A DNA stretch of 6,057 nucleotides from Deinococcus sp. (GTDB taxonomy: Bacteria; Deinococcota; Deinococci; Deinococcales; Deinococcaceae), in the NCBI GenBank assembly GCA_018260375.1, contig JAGLBF010000131.1:1-6057 (forward strand), written 5' to 3'. The notes under the pieces were generated by a model. The model was not told where the DNA came from. It saw nothing but the letters and a program-made list of their open reading frames with translations, and did no database searches. Shown one piece after another: positions 5,929 to 6,057 of the stretch. Position numbers and translations under genes: made by a program. Numbering within the stretch: the stretch's first letter is position 1; every line of letters starts with the position of its first letter.

Positions 5929-5996
5929 GGGACTCAAAAGGCCTGCTAAGAACCCCATCCTTATCCGGACTGCGGTTGAATCTAAAATAACCAGAT
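5929..5996 (+). other. 3' flank of the operon, no terminator recognised
   Basis: No gene and no hairpin followed by a T-run is seen between the last stop codon and the inverted repeats. AGGCCTGCT (5939-5947) repeats a 9-bp stretch in the end of the permease gene (5904-5912). TAAAAT (5983-5988) is a good -10-like hexamer but has no matching -35 at normal spacing. Confidence 0.4.
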
Positions 5997-6019
5997 GGAA
6001 TCTGTATGATACGGATTCC
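5997..6019 (+). repeat. 23-bp near-perfect palindrome (first of two abutting inverted repeats)
   Basis: The left arm is GGAATCTGTAT (5997-6007), the centre is G6008, and the right arm is ATACGGATTCC (6009-6019). Ten of eleven pairs are Watson-Crick; the eleventh is T6003 with G6013, a U-G pair in a plus-strand RNA but an A-C mismatch in a minus-strand RNA. With a 1-nt centre a simple hairpin must open some inner pairs, so a DNA-level or dimeric role is also possible. It touches the next inverted repeat with no gap. Confidence 0.7.
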
Positions 6020-6048
6020 GATTGATTTGGCGTACTTCCGAATCAATC
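6020..6048 (+). repeat. 11-bp inverted repeat with a 7-nt loop (second of two abutting repeats)
   Basis: The left arm is GATTGATTTGG (6020-6030), the loop is CGTACTT (6031-6037), and the right arm is CCGAATCAATC (6038-6048). Ten pairs are Watson-Crick and T6028-G6040 is a U-G pair in the plus-strand RNA. The hairpin is well formed for transcript reading through from the transporter operon. No T-run follows (AGGGCGGAT), so it is not a classic intrinsic terminator. Together with the preceding palindrome it resembles a dispersed intergenic repeat; several such families are known in Deinococcus, but membership cannot be tested here. Confidence 0.7.
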
Positions 6049-6057
6049 AGGGCGGAT

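Noticed and set aside
5960..5988. Promoter with -10 TAAAAT at 5983-5988 reading out of the window
   Set aside because: The -10 hexamer is good, but the bases 16-18 nt upstream (around CTTATCC) match TTGACA poorly, and no gene start is visible downstream.
1..6057. tRNA, rRNA, CRISPR array, insertion sequence or radiation/desiccation response motif
   Set aside because: No cloverleaf, spaced repeats, transposase domain or TTATGTCATTGACATAA-like palindrome was found on reading through both strands.

Overview
The window most resembles a Deinococcus chromosome. The evidence is high-G+C coding sequence, frequent TTG/GTG starts, alanine- and leucine-rich membrane proteins and a hairpin-rich repeat at the right edge. 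This is inferred from style and protein resemblance, not from a marker gene.

Layout: positions 1-95 are the 3' flank of a leftward gene pair. Positions 96-1405 hold two leftward genes that overlap by 4 nt. The first-transcribed gene encodes a protein of unknown function; the second encodes a DUF1990-type protein. Both share the pattern T-L-x-G-H-x-E-x-G-x-I-x-F. Positions 1406-1939 are a divergent intergenic region, visibly less G+C-rich than the genes. It holds a 15-bp interrupted palindrome, a possible decayed piece of an M50 (site-2 protease) gene on the minus strand, and an exact 14-bp tandem duplication just before the rightward operon.

Positions 1940-5928 are a complete four-gene ABC importer for compatible solutes of the OsmF-YehYXW type (glycine betaine/choline class): periplasmic binding protein, long permease, ATPase with a C-terminal CBS-like half, and short permease. 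The order is the same as in the Escherichia coli osmF-yehY-yehX-yehW operon. The binding protein captures solute outside the membrane, the two permeases form the channel, and the ATPase powers uptake. The first two genes are separated by 72 nt with a small stem-loop. The long permease and ATPase are separated by 54 nt, which a 20-codon ORF exactly bridges. The ATPase and short permease overlap by 4 nt.

Positions 5929-6057 are the 3' flank of the operon. They contain two inverted repeats placed directly end to end, each with 11-bp arms and one G-U-compatible mismatch. They look like a structured RNA 3' end or a dispersed repeat. No tRNA, rRNA, CRISPR array or intact mobile element was seen.
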